Of a stretch of 64,000 nucleotides of DNA, positions 10,930-21,289 are shown in pieces; position 1 is the stretch's first letter, and each line of letters opens with the position of its first letter. Origin of the DNA: Plasmopara viticola (taxonomy: Eukaryota; Oomycota; Peronosporomycetes; Peronosporales; Peronosporaceae); assembly GCA_001695595.3 (NCBI GenBank), contig MBPM02000073.1, positions 248,001 to 312,000 on the forward strand, in the 5' to 3' direction. A program made the translations under genes and the position numbers. The notes beneath the pieces were generated by a model that was given only the letters and a program-made list of their open reading frames with translations, searched no databases and was not told the DNA's origin.

Positions 10930-11409
10930 GCTACAGCGTACACAGATGCGGACTGGGGCAGTAATATTGATGATCGGCGTTCGGTGCCAGGAATCATGGT
11001 CATGATCGGGGGCGCACCAGTGGTTTTCAAGTCGAAATACCGGCGGACAGTGGCGCTAAGCTCAGCGGAGGCAGAGTATATGGCTTTAAGCCTATGCACT
11101 CACGAAGTTCTGTGGGTCCGTGCGATTCTCAAGGATCTCGGTCATCAGCAAGTGGGAGCTACTTTGGTTTGGGAAGATAATCAAGGCGCAATAGGACTTG
11201 CAAGCAACGCTGGTTACAATGCCAGGACCAAGCATGTCGACATTCGGCACCACTTCATCCGGGAGGCCGTGGCACGGGACAAAATCGTGGTCAAGTACAT
11301 CTCAACGGTGGACCAAAAAGCAGACATGCTGACTAAGTCTCTAGGCACAAAGCGACTCAAGTACCTGCTGCAGGATAGTGGTATTGGACCAAAGCGCGTA
11401 CAGCACTAG
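10930..11409 (+). pseudogene. Copia-2 RNase H block
   Basis: Reads AYTDADWGSNIDDRRSVPGI, then ALSSAEAEYMALSL, WEDNQGAIGLA and KHVDIRHHFIREAV, with a stop at 11407-11409 shortly before the polypurine tract. It is in the RT frame but separated from it by the TAA. The catalytic-type acidic residues (TDAD, SAEAE, EDNQ) are present. Confidence 0.9.
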
Positions 11410-11422
11410 CGGCGAGTGGGAG

Positions 11423-11675
11423 TGTTATTAATATGACGCCGCTGTTGATGTGACGTCACGACGAACCTTCGAGAAGGATCTAGAAGGATAGGCTTAGAGG
11501 GATTACGGCAAATACTGGTTGGGTACTGGTATGATGATGACGTCATTAAATGACGTCACGACGAACCTTCTAGAAGGATCTAGATGGATAGGCTTAGAGG
11601 TAGTACACGGTAGCGAACTAAGGACCTAAATATATTCACTTTACTTTTTGCCTTCTCCTGCGCACAACAACTCAA
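11423..11675 (+). repeat. Copia-2 3' LTR
   Basis: 253 bp, starting TGTTATTAATATGACG. It contains a duplicated AGGATCTAGAAGGATAGGCTTAGAGG-like segment that explains its greater length. It is joined directly to array sequence GATCGAGCAATAAC without the terminal CA. Confidence 0.88.
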
Positions 11676-12006
11676 GATCGAGCAATAACTCAGTCAAGTT
11701 TGCTAAGTATGGTCAAAAGGCCGTTTTGCAGTGAAGTTGACTCTGCTCTTTGTGTATTCAAAGAGAGTGTATTTGATTATTTGGCAAGATTAGTGGCCCT
11801 TGACCGAGTCATTGCTCGAGCAACGGTAAAGCGCTATTGGAGTCTGTTTGATACACAAGACCGGCTTAATGTGCGTCTGAACCTTCTGGACACTTGTTTG
11901 TTAGTGAACTTTACCCAACTAAGCGCAGCGAAAGTTCAATAGGACGTGTTATACTTTCATTAGCAGCGACCGATCACATCAAAAATTGGCTTTGTAACTA
12001 CAATAA
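11676..12006 (+). repeat. Array segment: alpha-beta intergenic (A orientation)
   Basis: Matches 25749-26100 of a full unit: convergent 3' flanks of alpha and beta, with about 60 bp (the second TTTACCATACTT segment) missing. The preceding alpha gene is absent because of Copia-2. Confidence 0.8.
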
Positions 12007-12318
12007 GTCAGACCGCGGTATTTTTGCCATAAAAAAACAAAGCATCTGATTTGAATGAGTAGACCAAAAGACAATATATTTTCCTGTCACTAAAGAGTAC
12101 GAAACCCGGCTTTGGTTTCTCTTTAGCTTTGGCTTTCAACGAGTCAACTTCTCTTGCTTGCATGGTTTTGAGGGTGGATTCTACAACATTTAATCCCCGA
12201 CTTTTCAGTGACGTTTGCGCGGAGGGGGAGTGCGACGCTCGGGGAGAGGGGCCTCGTTACCATGACCAGTGTCCAGGAATGTAGTTAGAATGAGCACGAA
12301 ACCGTACGAGCGACGCAT
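12007..12318 (-). pseudogene. Beta-A0: broken secreted-protein gene
   Basis: ATG at 12318 opens a signal peptide (MRRSYGFVLILTTFLDTGHG) and a short proline/arginine-rich stretch ending RKRH then TGA. The conserved tail (NVVESTLKTMQAREVDSLKA, then KEKPKP) lies in another reading frame, so a frameshift separates export signal from body. The family is paralogous to alpha: same signal peptide, a similar ET..AR..LK tail and homologous 3' flank. No RXLR motif is evident. It differs from other beta copies by several substitutions, as expected of an older unit. Confidence 0.6.
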
Positions 12319-12492
12319 GCTTCACCACTTGCAGTGCAAAAAGAATAGTGGCCTCTGGTCAGGCTTGAGCTGCAGAAACTCTATTTACTGAAATGATTTG
12401 CCAACTAGGATGAATAACGATCATATGAGAGCGACAAGATGCGAAAGAAGAGAGACCAATTAAATATCTGGTGGGCTATCCATGTTTGCAAA
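12319..12492 (+). repeat. Beta 5' flank up to Copia-3 insertion
   Basis: Array sequence (ATTTACTGAAATGATTTGCC and following) ending at GCAAA (12488-12492), the left target duplication of Copia-3. Confidence 0.85.
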
Positions 12493-12740
12493 TGTTGAGT
12501 TGTTGTGCGCAGGAGAAGGCAAAAAGTAAAGTGAATATATTTAGGTCCTTAGTTCGCTACCCTGTGCTACCTCTAAGCCTATCCTTCGAGATCCTTCTAC
12601 AAGGTTCGTCGTGACGTCACCTAATGACGTCATCATCATACCAGTACCCAACCGGTATTTGCCGTAATCCCTCTAAGCCTATCCTTCAAGATCCTTCTCG
12701 AAGGTTCGTCGTGATGTCACATCAACAGCGGCGTCATCAT
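12493..12740 (-). repeat. Copia-3 3' LTR, internally truncated start
   Basis: About 248 bp. The sequence runs from the RNase H end (GTATTGGACCA in element orientation) directly into GACGCCGCTG of the LTR, skipping the tract GGCGAGTGGGAG and TGTTATTAA seen in Copia-2. Confidence 0.85.
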
Positions 12741-13200
12741 GGTCCAATACCACTATCCTGCAGCAGGTACTTGAGTCGCTTTGTGCCTAGAGACTTAGTC
12801 AGCATGTCTGCTTTTTGGTCCACCGTTGAGATGTACTTGACCACGATTATGTCCCGTACCACGGCCTCCCGGATGAAGTGGTGCCGAATGTCGACATGCT
12901 TGGTCCTGTCATTGTAACCAGCGTTGCTAGCAAGTCCTATTGCGCCTTGATTATCTTCTAAACCAAAGTAGCTCCCACTTGCTGATGACCGAGATCCTTG
13001 AGAATCGCACGGACCCACAGTACTTCGTGAGTGCATAGGCTTAAAGCCATATACTCTGCCTCCGCTGAGCTTAGCGCCACTGTCCGCCGGTATTTCGACT
13101 TCAAAACCACTGGTGCGCCCCCGATCATGACCATGATTCCTGACACCGAAAGCCGATCATCAATATTACTGCCCCAGTCCGCATCTGTGTACGCTGTAGC
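12741..13200 (-). pseudogene. Copia-3 RNase H block
   Basis: Same domain as in Copia-2 (ALSSAEAEYMALSL, EDNQGAIGLA, KHVDIRHHFIREAV). It is split near 12960 by an indel changing WEDNQ to a GLEDNQ reading in a new frame. The stop upstream (TAA after ANEV, at 13201-13203) separates it from RT as in Copia-2. The C-terminal end is lost in the roughly 40-bp deletion. Confidence 0.88.
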
Positions 13201-14403
13201 TTAAACCTCGTTGGCGCTGCCGTCGTAGGTGATCCCAAACTCCCTCGTCGTCTTGAGATAACGAAGTACGCAAATTGCGGCCTTCCAATGCTGCTGACCC
13301 GGGTTCTCCAAGAAATGCGATAGCTGTGTTACCACATACGCGATATCAGGACGCGTACCTGTCGTAATGTACAGCAAACATCCGATTAGGGACCTGTACG
13401 GCTTCGACTGCATCTCTGCTTTCTCAACGTCCGTCGTTGAGGATTGCATCTTTGACAACTTTAAATCCGCTTCTGATTGGTTAACCACTGCCTTCGCGTC
13501 TTGTTGGTTGAACCTGTTCACCACATCGTCAATGTACCGTGTCTGACGGATCATGAGCGTGCTGCAGTTGCGATCATGGTCAATTTCTATTTCAAAAATA
13601 AACTTGGCCTCGCGCAATTCTTTTATCTTGAATGAGTTCTTGAGTGCAGCTTTAACATCTTCAATCTCCTTGCTCGTCTTGGCAGCGATAATCATGTCGT
13701 CCTCGTACAAGCAAACATAGACATAGTTGCCGTTGTTGCCCTTGACGTAGACGCACTGATCTGCTCCGCTGCTCCGAAAGCCCATTTGTAGGAAGACAAC
13801 ATGAATCGTCTTGTTCCATGCATTCGAAGCTTGCTTGAGACCGTAAACCGCCTTATCCAGCTTGCACACCATGTTTTCAGCATTGGCGATACCGTAAGGC
13901 GCTTCCATGTATACCTCTTCCTTGAGATCACTGTTCAAGAATGCTGTGTCGACATCCAGTTGCTCTGTCATGTATCCCATCGTAACCACCACCGACAACA
14001 CAACTCTGATAGAGTTCATGTTCGCTACCGGCGAGTATGTTTCGAAGAAGTCAACACCAAATTTCTGCTTGAAGCCTTTGGCGACGAGTCGAGCTTTGTA
14101 GCGCACCACTTGTCCCAATTTGTTGCGCTTCTTCGCAAAGACCCATCGGCATCCGATTTCCCGAACGCTCTCCTTCTTCGGCACAAGTGTCCATGATCCG
14201 TTCTCTTCATGAGCCTTGAGCTCTGTGATTATTGCCTGCTGCCAGGCATGAGCGTCGTGGCTATTCATCGCTTCCCGATATGTAGTTGGAGCGTCGTCCG
14301 CCTTGCCAACACTAGCAGCATAAGCTAACACAGCTTCAGCAATTAGTCCTTCATCATCGATCCTGGCCCGCTTGGCACTTGGTGAATTGTCACTTTCTTC
14401 CAC
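13201..14403 (-). pseudogene. Copia-3 reverse transcriptase block
   Basis: A 400-codon frame almost identical to that of Copia-2, including the active-site box YEDD. It differs by a few residues only (for example RQTRYIDD against RKTRYIDD). The long open frame persists although the element is split elsewhere, so the two copies are young or have been homogenised. Confidence 0.92.
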
Positions 14404-14416
14404 CTTCTGCTCTTCA

Positions 14417-15594
14417 TTACTTAAGCCATCCGTAAAAAGAAAGACAGGCTCTCGCGAACGTCTTGTCCGTCCTGGCTCCGCCTAAAAAAATACGATCTTC
14501 ACCGTAAGCTTGCGGAGGAGGGTGATAGGGGGCCAGATCCAAGATCTGTGGGTCCGGACTAGGAGGTTGAGGAAGTTGTGGCATCTGGTACAGCTCCACT
14601 TCATGTTCTGGCCCAACCTCATCCATTTCCACGTCGAAAGCATGATCCTCGACACCTTCCATTGGTTTTTCTGAAGAAGGCTGTCGTGTGTCCTTGGCCT
14701 GGTTATGTGCACCAGTCTCGTCCTTGGTAACGAAGGTGATTGTCTCAACTTGTGGTGAGTCCGTAGTGTATATTCCACCCACTTCGCGCTCGTCAAGTCG
14801 AACAGATCGTACCACCTTGAGCTTGGAATTCTCCAAATCAAACACACGATACCCTTTCGCACTCTCTGCATACCCAAGAAACAAACATCGAAAACTCTTG
14901 GGATCGAGCTTTGTCCTCTTTGCATCATTGACGTGAGCGAACCAAATACTCGTAGATGCCCCAGCCCTGGCTTCTGCTTGAACGCCAATTCATACGGCGT
15001 ATTCCTCGAGTTCGCCGTGTTCGTTGAGCGATTAATCAAGTATACCGTTGTACTTACTGCTTCTGCCCCCCATTCAGTAGGGACCCCCTTGTAATGCACC
15101 ATGCTTCGCGCCTTTTCCATTATTGTGCGGTTCATTCGCTCAGCGACACCGTTCTGTTCCGGGCTGTATGGCTCTGTGCGTTGATGCATAACTCCATTCC
15201 TGGCACAGATTCCGGCAACTTTCTTGTTCACGAACTCCGTCCCGTTGTCCGATCGCAGACACTTCAAGCGTTGTCCCCATTGGTTTTCGTAGAAAGCTTT
15301 GGACTCGATCAGCTTACTTGCCACCTCAGTCTTGTTCTTCATGATGTACGCTACCACAAACCGCGAGAAATCATCCACAAAAGTAAGCACACATCGCGCG
15401 CCACCCTTCGAGACCGTTTTCATTGGTCCCATCACGTCCGTGTGCACGAGCTCCAGGACACGTGATGTCTTAGTAAGCAACCGTGACGGATATAAATCAA
15501 CAGTCTGCTTACCCTTCAGGCATCCCCCACACAGCTTTTCAATGCCCTGCCTTGCCGCCGGCACACCACTTGTCGCAAGCTGTGTCTTCACCAT
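14417..15594 (-). pseudogene. Copia-3 integrase region
   Basis: Better preserved than in Copia-2: CGGCLKGKQ, LELVHTDVMGPM, LTFVDDFSRF, RSDNGTEF, PYSPEQNGVAERMNRTI in one frame (14482-15594). After the same post-HLRVFGSL frameshift as Copia-2, MFLGYAESAKGYRV continues at 14417-14884. Here the DDF core is intact and the internal MKN stop is absent. Confidence 0.9.
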
Positions 15595-16797
15595 GCCTTA
15601 CTTCCCGGGATGTCCCAAGCGAGCATGCCAAAGCTCCCATTCAGTATCAACCCCTGCGTACTCCACTAACCAAGCCTCTTCTTGCTCGCAGTCCAGGATA
15701 CGCCTTGCCGGCTTTCTTGCCCTTAGAAATCGCTCGTTGCGTACTCCAAATGATACAGGAGGAGCTCTCAAACTCCACCTTCATACCACGCTCAGCTAGC
15801 TTGCCAACCGACAAAAGGCGTCTGTCGAGTCCCGGAATGTGTAGGACTTCGACCATCTTGATACGCAACCCGTCCAATCCAGTAAGCCTAACCGTACCCT
15901 TGCCAGTCACCCGAAGCTTCTTGCCGTCCGCAATGGTGACCTCTGGATCAGCGTCCAATGCCTCGTAATCGAAGAGATCACTCCGATGAGGTGTCATGTG
16001 CGAGGTAGCCCCGCTGTCGATAAGCCAGTCGTCACAGTGCTGCTCACCAGCGGCAAAACCAGCATCATCAACCTCGAAGCCGTTCTTCTTCTGACAATCC
16101 CGCTTCGAATGTCCGACTCGGCCACACTTAAAACGCTTGCCCGTGAATCCACCTCCGTTCTTCCGCGAACCGTTTCTTTTACGGCCATTGCATTGGCCTC
16201 CCTTGAAACGTCCTGCATTCACCTTGAACGCGCGCTCCATAGACTCTTTCTTTTCAAGTCGCTCGTACTCCTTCAGAAGCTTCTCTTTTACCTCGATCAA
16301 AGACACGTCCTTGGAGTTCTCCACAATCGACGAGAGAATTTCGTATTCCTCTGGGAGACAGCTCAGAAGAATCACTAGTTGACGAGCATCGTCAAGTGGT
16401 TCTCCCAACGTCTGCAGCCCCACGATCAGCTCATCGAAGCTGTCTAGGTGCTTCGACATCGCCACCCCATCAGTCATCTTGAATTCTTGGAGGCGACGGG
16501 TCATCGACACACGATTGTGCATCGTCAGCGGTTGTAGAAGTCGCGCAGCGTATTCCACGCCATGATTGCCGTCGTGGCCGTCCGAATCTTCGTATGATGC
16601 TCAATTGCCACTCCCTGGGCGATAAGCCCAAGTGCCTTTATGTCGTTGAGCACCCACGTCTCAGTCAACTCCGCCTCAGGCTTGACCACTTGCACGTGCG
16701 CTTGCAGACCCTTCCTAGCCAGCGTCCTGCGCATGGCAAACTCCCAGTGGAAGTAGTTTCCACTACCCAGAAAGACTTCACTTCTTTTCGTCGGCAT
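15595..16797 (-). pseudogene. Copia-3 gag-protease region
   Basis: Gag starts at ATG 16797 (MPTKRSEVFLGSGNYFHWEF) and runs 90 codons to a stop after LRDFYNR. The remainder of gag and protease is in another frame (15647-16558) with KHLDSFDELIVGL, the knuckle KRFKCGRVGHSKRDC (first Cys replaced by Arg, as in Copia-2) and DSGATSHM. A further frameshift after QRAISKGKK is private to this copy. The TAA after the HPGK segment is shared with Copia-2. Confidence 0.9.
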
Positions 16798-16843
16798 TGG
16801 GATGGAGGGGAGGTTTGGCGAGAGTCTTGTGCGGCTGTTAACC

Positions 16844-17098
16844 TGTTGAGTTGTTGTGCGCAGGAGAAGGCAAAAAGTAAAGTGAATATATTTAGTTCCT
16901 TAGCTCGCTACCCTGTGCTACCTCTAAGCCTATCCTTCGAGATCCTTCTAGAAGGTTCGTCGTGACGTCATCTAATGACGTCATCATCATACCAGTACCC
17001 AACCGGTATTTGCCGTAATCCCTCTAAGCCTATCCTTCTAGATCCTTCTAGAAGGTTCGTCGTGGCGTCACATCAACAGCGGCGTCATATTAATAACC
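16844..17098 (-). repeat. Copia-3 5' LTR
   Basis: 255 bp. In element orientation it begins GGTTATTAATATGACG (expected TG replaced by GG) and ends CTCAACA, followed by GGTTAACAGCC at the primer-site position. Confidence 0.9.
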
Positions 17099-17609
17099 GC
17101 AAAGCTTTCACGTACATGGAACCGGGAGTAAACTCCGGATTACGCGAAATTTCGCAAGGTCGTTAGACTCTATGCGTACATAGGTACCTGTCGCGAGGTC
17201 CAAGGTCGTCAGAAAATTTCTAGCATTTTTATTTATTGCGACATTATACCACTGCGCCTTTTGCACTTCGTTGTCATTATCCTCACATCACCATTGCTCC
17301 TGGTCGTGCTAAAGCTGCAACAACCTCATTTACTTCGATAATTTGCCAATGCGAAAGAAAAGAGGCGAATTAAATTTCTGGGAGGTTACCCATGTTTGCA
17401 AAGCTTTCGTTTACATGGAATACCGGTAGTATGTTCCTGATTACGCGAACTTTAGCAAGGCCGTTAGATTCTGTGCATGCTGTCGCAAGGTCCAATGCCG
17501 TCTTAAATATCAAGCAATTCTATTTAATGTGACATTATACTACTGCGCCTTTTGCCTTTCATTGTCCTACAAAGTACGCCCTCACATTTATCTTCACATC
17601 ACCATTCGT
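17099..17609 (+). repeat. Beta 5' flank between Copia-3 and LINE-1
   Basis: Continues the interrupted array unit (matches 22414-22925). It ends at the 12-bp target duplication of the LINE copy (17598-17609). No gene is seen. Confidence 0.85.
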
Positions 17610-18768
17610 TTTTCGGAAAAGGTTGGGGTGACGCCCTCCTTCCAAGCGCGGGGGCTAAATGCTCGCGCGCTTCGGGCAGGTGCTCTCGGGCATCTGCAGG
17701 TCTCTAACGAGTCTCACTTTCGACGCGACGGTCTCCAGCACCATGCCAAACCCCCTTCCACGCCCTTAACCGCGCCAACCGCATCCGGATTGGCTCGTTT
17801 AATGTGAATTCTCTAGGTTCGAAGCGCAAGAAGCACGAAACACTCCCCGAAGATCTCCGGCGCTACCGCGTCGATATCCTTGGCCTCCGAGAAACCAAGA
17901 TCTACGATAGAGGTGAGCACCGCATTGATGACTTCCTTCTAACACTCAAAAAAAAAAACGAAGCCAAGACCGAAGTCACCGAAATCCGCCGCCACGGCAA
18001 CCCGTCGGGCGCCACTCGACACGCCCGATCCCGAGAAGAAACCTGGCGCCACACAAAGAAGCTCGGAACACTCCCCGGCGATATTAAAGATCTATCCCGA
18101 CGCAAGTCCCTGGCCACCCTCGCGCTCCACCGCCTCTGGTCCGTCTGGCTCCGCCCCACGCTCATCTCACCCAAGACCCGCATTCGATTGTACAACACCT
18201 ACGTTCTACCGATTCTGCTGTACAACTGCGCCACCTGGGCTCTTACCAAGTCAGAGCTTTACGGCCTCGAGAGTTTCTATCGCCGCCAGCTTCGCTACGC
18301 TCTTGACTATCGCTACCCCCGACACATTTCGAATGCAAGACTCTACGACCTCTGTGATGAGCGTCCCCTGAGACTACGACTGACACAAGCTCGCTGGTCC
18401 CTGTTTGGCCATGTACTTCGCCGCAATCCCGACATTCCAGCTAACTCCAGATGCGTGCCTACTTCTTCTCCACCGCAGCAAAATGGCGCGGACGTCCCCG
18501 CACCACGCTCCCCTCAACACTCGACCACAACCTTGTTTTCCGTGGCTCCGGCTTTCGACTCCGGATAGCACAAGACCTCGAAGTGGTACGTACCCTTGCA
18601 CAAGACCGAAAGAAATGGAAGACCCTCACGACCTCGGTGCTGCATTCACTGTTCGCCGAACGAGACCCGACGTATGCGGACACCACTTTATGCCGTGGAC
18701 TAGCCAGACTGAGCCTAGAAAGTGCATAACTTGGCAACGCGATAACGTAATACATTACATTACATTAC
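17610..18768 (+). mobile_element. LINE copy 1: internally deleted non-LTR retrotransposon
   Basis: An 1159-bp element starting TTTTCGGAAAAGG and ending in ACATT-type pentamer repeats (TACATTACATTACATTAC). It is flanked by a near-identical 12-bp duplication (ATCACCATTCGT at 17598-17609, ATCACCGTTCGT at 18769-18780). The GC-rich 5' part precedes the start of an endonuclease domain; the middle of the element is missing and the 3' part encodes an RT C-terminal region. The same architecture recurs at 52478-53633, so this is a defined non-autonomous family rather than a random truncation. A 3' tail of short repeats and a duplication longer than 10 bp are typical of target-primed reverse transcription. 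Confidence 0.92.
17804..18568 (+). pseudogene. LINE copy 1 ORF: endonuclease start fused to RT C-terminus
   Basis: Upstream in-frame sequence reads RIRIGSFNVNSLG and then VDILGLRETKI, the N-terminal strands of an AP-type endonuclease. After DDFLLTLKKK (poly-A run in the DNA) the frame passes through a junction region and resumes as LSRRKSLATLALHRLW, TRIRLYNTYVLPILLYNCAT and LRLRLTQARWSLFGHVLRR, typical of the C-terminal part of LINE RT proteins. The catalytic FADD region and most of the endonuclease are absent. In this copy the frame is open for 254 codons across the junction; a 1-bp loss near 18447 then shifts it away from the RGRPRTTLPSTLDHNL segment. It cannot mobilise itself. Confidence 0.85.
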
Positions 18769-19079
18769 ATCACCGTTCGTCGCATAAACCATCTACATAT
18801 GGTCCACACGACAAGACATCCATGCGACAAATGGGAGCGGCGTTCTGATACGGGGGAGTATTCGTTGTCTTTACTACTTGATAGCAAACACATCATCTCG
18901 ATTCTATCCACTAAACGGTACTTCAAGGAGATCAATGCCGTCTAAAAATGTCTAGCAATGTCTCTTACTCATAAAGTAATAGCAAGTAGTAATTCGTTAT
19001 TATGCAATGCAATTGCATCATTCCTTTAAGCTACGATCGGAAATGAATAGCATCCTAAGTAGACCGACAGTCATCTGAA
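18769..19079 (+). repeat. Array flank after LINE copy 1
   Basis: Continues the unit from the LINE target duplication to delta copy 2 (matches 22915-23230). No gene is seen. Confidence 0.85.
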
Positions 19080-19346
19080 TCATTGCATCAGCTTAAGCAG
19101 CTGTACCACCTTTGAAATTTTTTGACCAATTCTAAAGCCGAACCGGGAGCAAAGATTCTGATAGAAATATGTTGTAGAAATACAGCATTGTGCGTTGTCG
19201 CGATATGTGTTGTACTCATCTAATGGCGCTTCCACCGATCGAAGATAAATTAAAAGGCTCTCACGGTCGCATTGAACACCCTTGTAACTAGAATCGGACG
19301 CACAGCTTACAAGACGAAAGCCGAGGGCTGCTTTAAGCCAATTCAA
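19080..19346 (-). pseudogene. Delta copy 2
   Basis: 88 codons, NWLKAALGFRLVSCASDSS to KISKVVQLLKLMQ, in the standard orientation (segment GATCGG...GTAC not inverted). The codon before NWL region is TTG and an upstream TAA in the roughly 20 preceding codons prevents the longer N-terminus seen in the copy at 47190. Confidence 0.4.
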
Positions 19347-19830
19347 TGATGTTTAGAGACTGCAGCTTTGTTTTGCAGTACTGTCAACCTTTGAGTCCAA
19401 TATGACTTTTGATTGATGTGCCATTGAGAGCTGCCCGAGTGCTAGTTTTTTACTCGTCGCGGTTTGACACAGTACTTTGCGTTCCTTTTACTCGAGCCAT
19501 TACATAATAATCAAATATAAAAATTGCTCACGTCGCTTTAGCTGTTCAAGTAAGACTGGCGCACACCGCACACTTTTCTCCAGCCTTTTTATTAGGAAGT
19601 CATCTCAATTTTCGCTAACTACGCCATACCCCACTTTTTATAGCACCCCTCAATATACAGGGCTAAAACCGCCTTCACCTTAAGTTTTGAACGTTGGTTG
19701 GCTGGAACAATCAAGGGTCTTTGTAGGATTCCAACATTAAAACTTTCAATATATTGTGTTGCCTGAAATTCGCCATGGGTGTCGGGAATCGAAAGAGCTA
19801 ATCAAGCTTTTGGAATATCATTGCCTCCGG

Positions 19831-20767
19831 TTACTTGTTTGTGTGCAGCACTCGATGCAGCTCTGCGACGGTGCGAATGCTCCGTACATCGATCGTGCTA
19901 GTGCCAATACGAGCACCGTTCGACCCATCCACCGAATGTAATTGCTTGGTATTGGATAGCGAGTTGAATAGGGCAGCAAAAGGCGAAATAGTCCTGTTTC
20001 CACCGCCTGACAAACTCTGCAGTAAATAGACCCAGGTGATCGCACCGTCGTCGCTTGATCCAGAGCAGACAAACCAAACTTTTTCACCAGCTGCCTCAAA
20101 ACAGAACGGTCGCTAGGTTTCATCTTTAAAAAGCGTAAAGACAGCATGTCATCGTGCAATTGCACATCTCCACGTGGCTTGTCAAAACTGCTACTGCCCA
20201 CTTCTCTCTTGTTGCTAACTTCGTTCTCTTAATCAGTACAAAATATCGTCGTTTCCACCTCTTCCTCAAAACTATCAAGTTGAGTCTCATTTGCGCGATC
20301 AAGACTCTTCTTCATGACATTCGCCTGCTTGTAAGGCAGCCACTGCGTAACAAGTCTCGGTTAATAGGTATCGACGACGAGCTTCCCGTCGATCTTTGCG
20401 ATTGTTGTTCGAATGTCTCGAATTTTACTCGGTATCTCAACATACTTCATAAAATCTCTTGATCTGGTACGCAATCTGACTTGCTATTAGGAACTTTTCG
20501 CCTATCCAAAGCTCTCCACAAAAACTTCTTACTGCCCAACTGTCGGTGGGTTCGTTGTGCGTCCTCTGCGATCTGTAGCACCACCACATAATCGTCCTCC
20601 TCTGCGTCGTACTTGCCGACCACAAACTTGGCTGTAGCTCCTCCTTCGTCTTGACTTTTACTTCGACTTCCACCCGATCCGCGCTGCTTTTCTACATTCC
20701 GTCTTTTTGTGTGTGTATCAACGTCAATCGAATACCGTGTAGGGTTGCTATAAAAAGTGGGGTGCAA
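19831..20767 (-). pseudogene. Gamma-A1: decayed unidentified gene
   Basis: Gamma is the largest coding trace of the unit. In order it shows a lysine/serine-rich start, KFVVGKYDAEEDDYVVVLQI, then a second frame with LGEKFLIASQIAYQIKRFYEVC and DGKLVVDTY, a third with LPYKQANVMKKSLDR and FEEEVETT, and a C-terminal frame with VWFVCSGSSDDGAITWVYLL, SLSNTKQL and TVAELRRVLHTNK then stop (19831). At least three frameshifts join what was probably one protein of about 300 residues. I do not recognise the family; it has no signal peptide, transmembrane segment or transposase motif. In A1 a CTGATTAAGAG variant and other indels disrupt the EEEVETT segment. TATA-like TATAAAAAG lies just upstream. Confidence 0.5.
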
Positions 20768-21001
20768 GGCGGTTGACGAAGGGGGGGGAAACGGCTCTCG
20801 AAATTTGATAATCTAAACTTTCTTGTAGGCTTTCCTTACTTTCGCTCCTTTTATCAAAGTGTATCTGTACTATACATTGAGTCAAGAAAATAGTACCCCT
20901 CATGCACGCGCTACTCTTTTTACTGTTGCAGTAAATACGGTTTCTTCAGGCCCAGCACGACCATGAGCTCACTATTTTTTTTGCACTGCAAGTGGTGTAG
21001 C

Positions 21002-21288
21002 ATGCGTCGATCGTGCGGTGTCGTGCTCATTCTAGCTCCATTCCTGGCCACTTATCACGGTATCGTGGACGACAGTCAAGGCTCTCAGCGTCTTCGAAGT
21101 AAACTCCAATAGGAAATTGCCGCACCAGAAGAAAGGATGGCTTTGCCCATTGTTATCAATGAGCTCAAATTAAGCCAAATACGAAAATTGAGACTTTGCC
21201 CCTTGAAGCGCGAGCAAGAAAATTTTACGCTCTAAAAGTGAGAGGATCTAAGAAAGTTGATGCTATACCAAAGACGAGAACGACATGA
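21002..21288 (+). pseudogene. Alpha-2: QRLR/EER secreted-protein relic
   Basis: Signal peptide MRRSCGVVLILAPFLATYHG, then IVDDSQGSQRLRSKLQ and TAG at codon 37. The frame continues as EIAAPEERMALPIVINEL, then a 1-bp loss (CTCAAATTAAGCC against CTCAAAAGTAAGCC in sisters) throws the tail out of frame. QRLR is at residues 29-32 and EER at 43-45. It lies about 235 bp from gamma-A1, divergently, and faces beta-A1 tail to tail. Confidence 0.7.
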
Positions 21289-21289
21289 C

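Larger units (their letters stand above)
7063..11675 (+). mobile_element. Copia-2: Ty1/copia LTR retrotransposon, degenerate
   Basis: A 4613-bp element with LTRs of 228 bp (7063-7290) and 253 bp (11423-11675) and a purine-rich tract (GGCGAGTGGGAG) just before the 3' LTR. Its order is gag, protease, integrase, RT, RNase H. The flanks do not form a target duplication: the left flank is the sequence after delta, the right flank lies in the alpha-beta intergenic region, so about 2.2 kb of array (gamma and alpha) is missing here. The right LTR ends CTCAA instead of CTCAACA. It is closely related to Copia-3 and shares several inactivating lesions with it. Confidence 0.93.
12493..17098 (-). mobile_element. 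Copia-3: Ty1/copia LTR retrotransposon, degenerate
   Basis: A 4606-bp element inverted relative to Copia-2 and very similar to it. It is flanked by the 5-bp duplication GCAAA (12488-12492 and 17099-17103), which restores the uninterrupted array sequence CATGTTTGCAAAGCTTTC. About 40 bp covering the polypurine tract and first bases of the 3' LTR are missing near 12740. Because it has its own target duplication it entered here as an independent insertion, although its coding region shares many lesions with Copia-2. Confidence 0.95.

Noticed and set aside
13801..14196. 131-codon plus-strand ORF (and its twin at 9934-10329 minus)
   Set aside because: Shadow frame opposite the copia RT domain, present in both elements only because the RT sequence is conserved.
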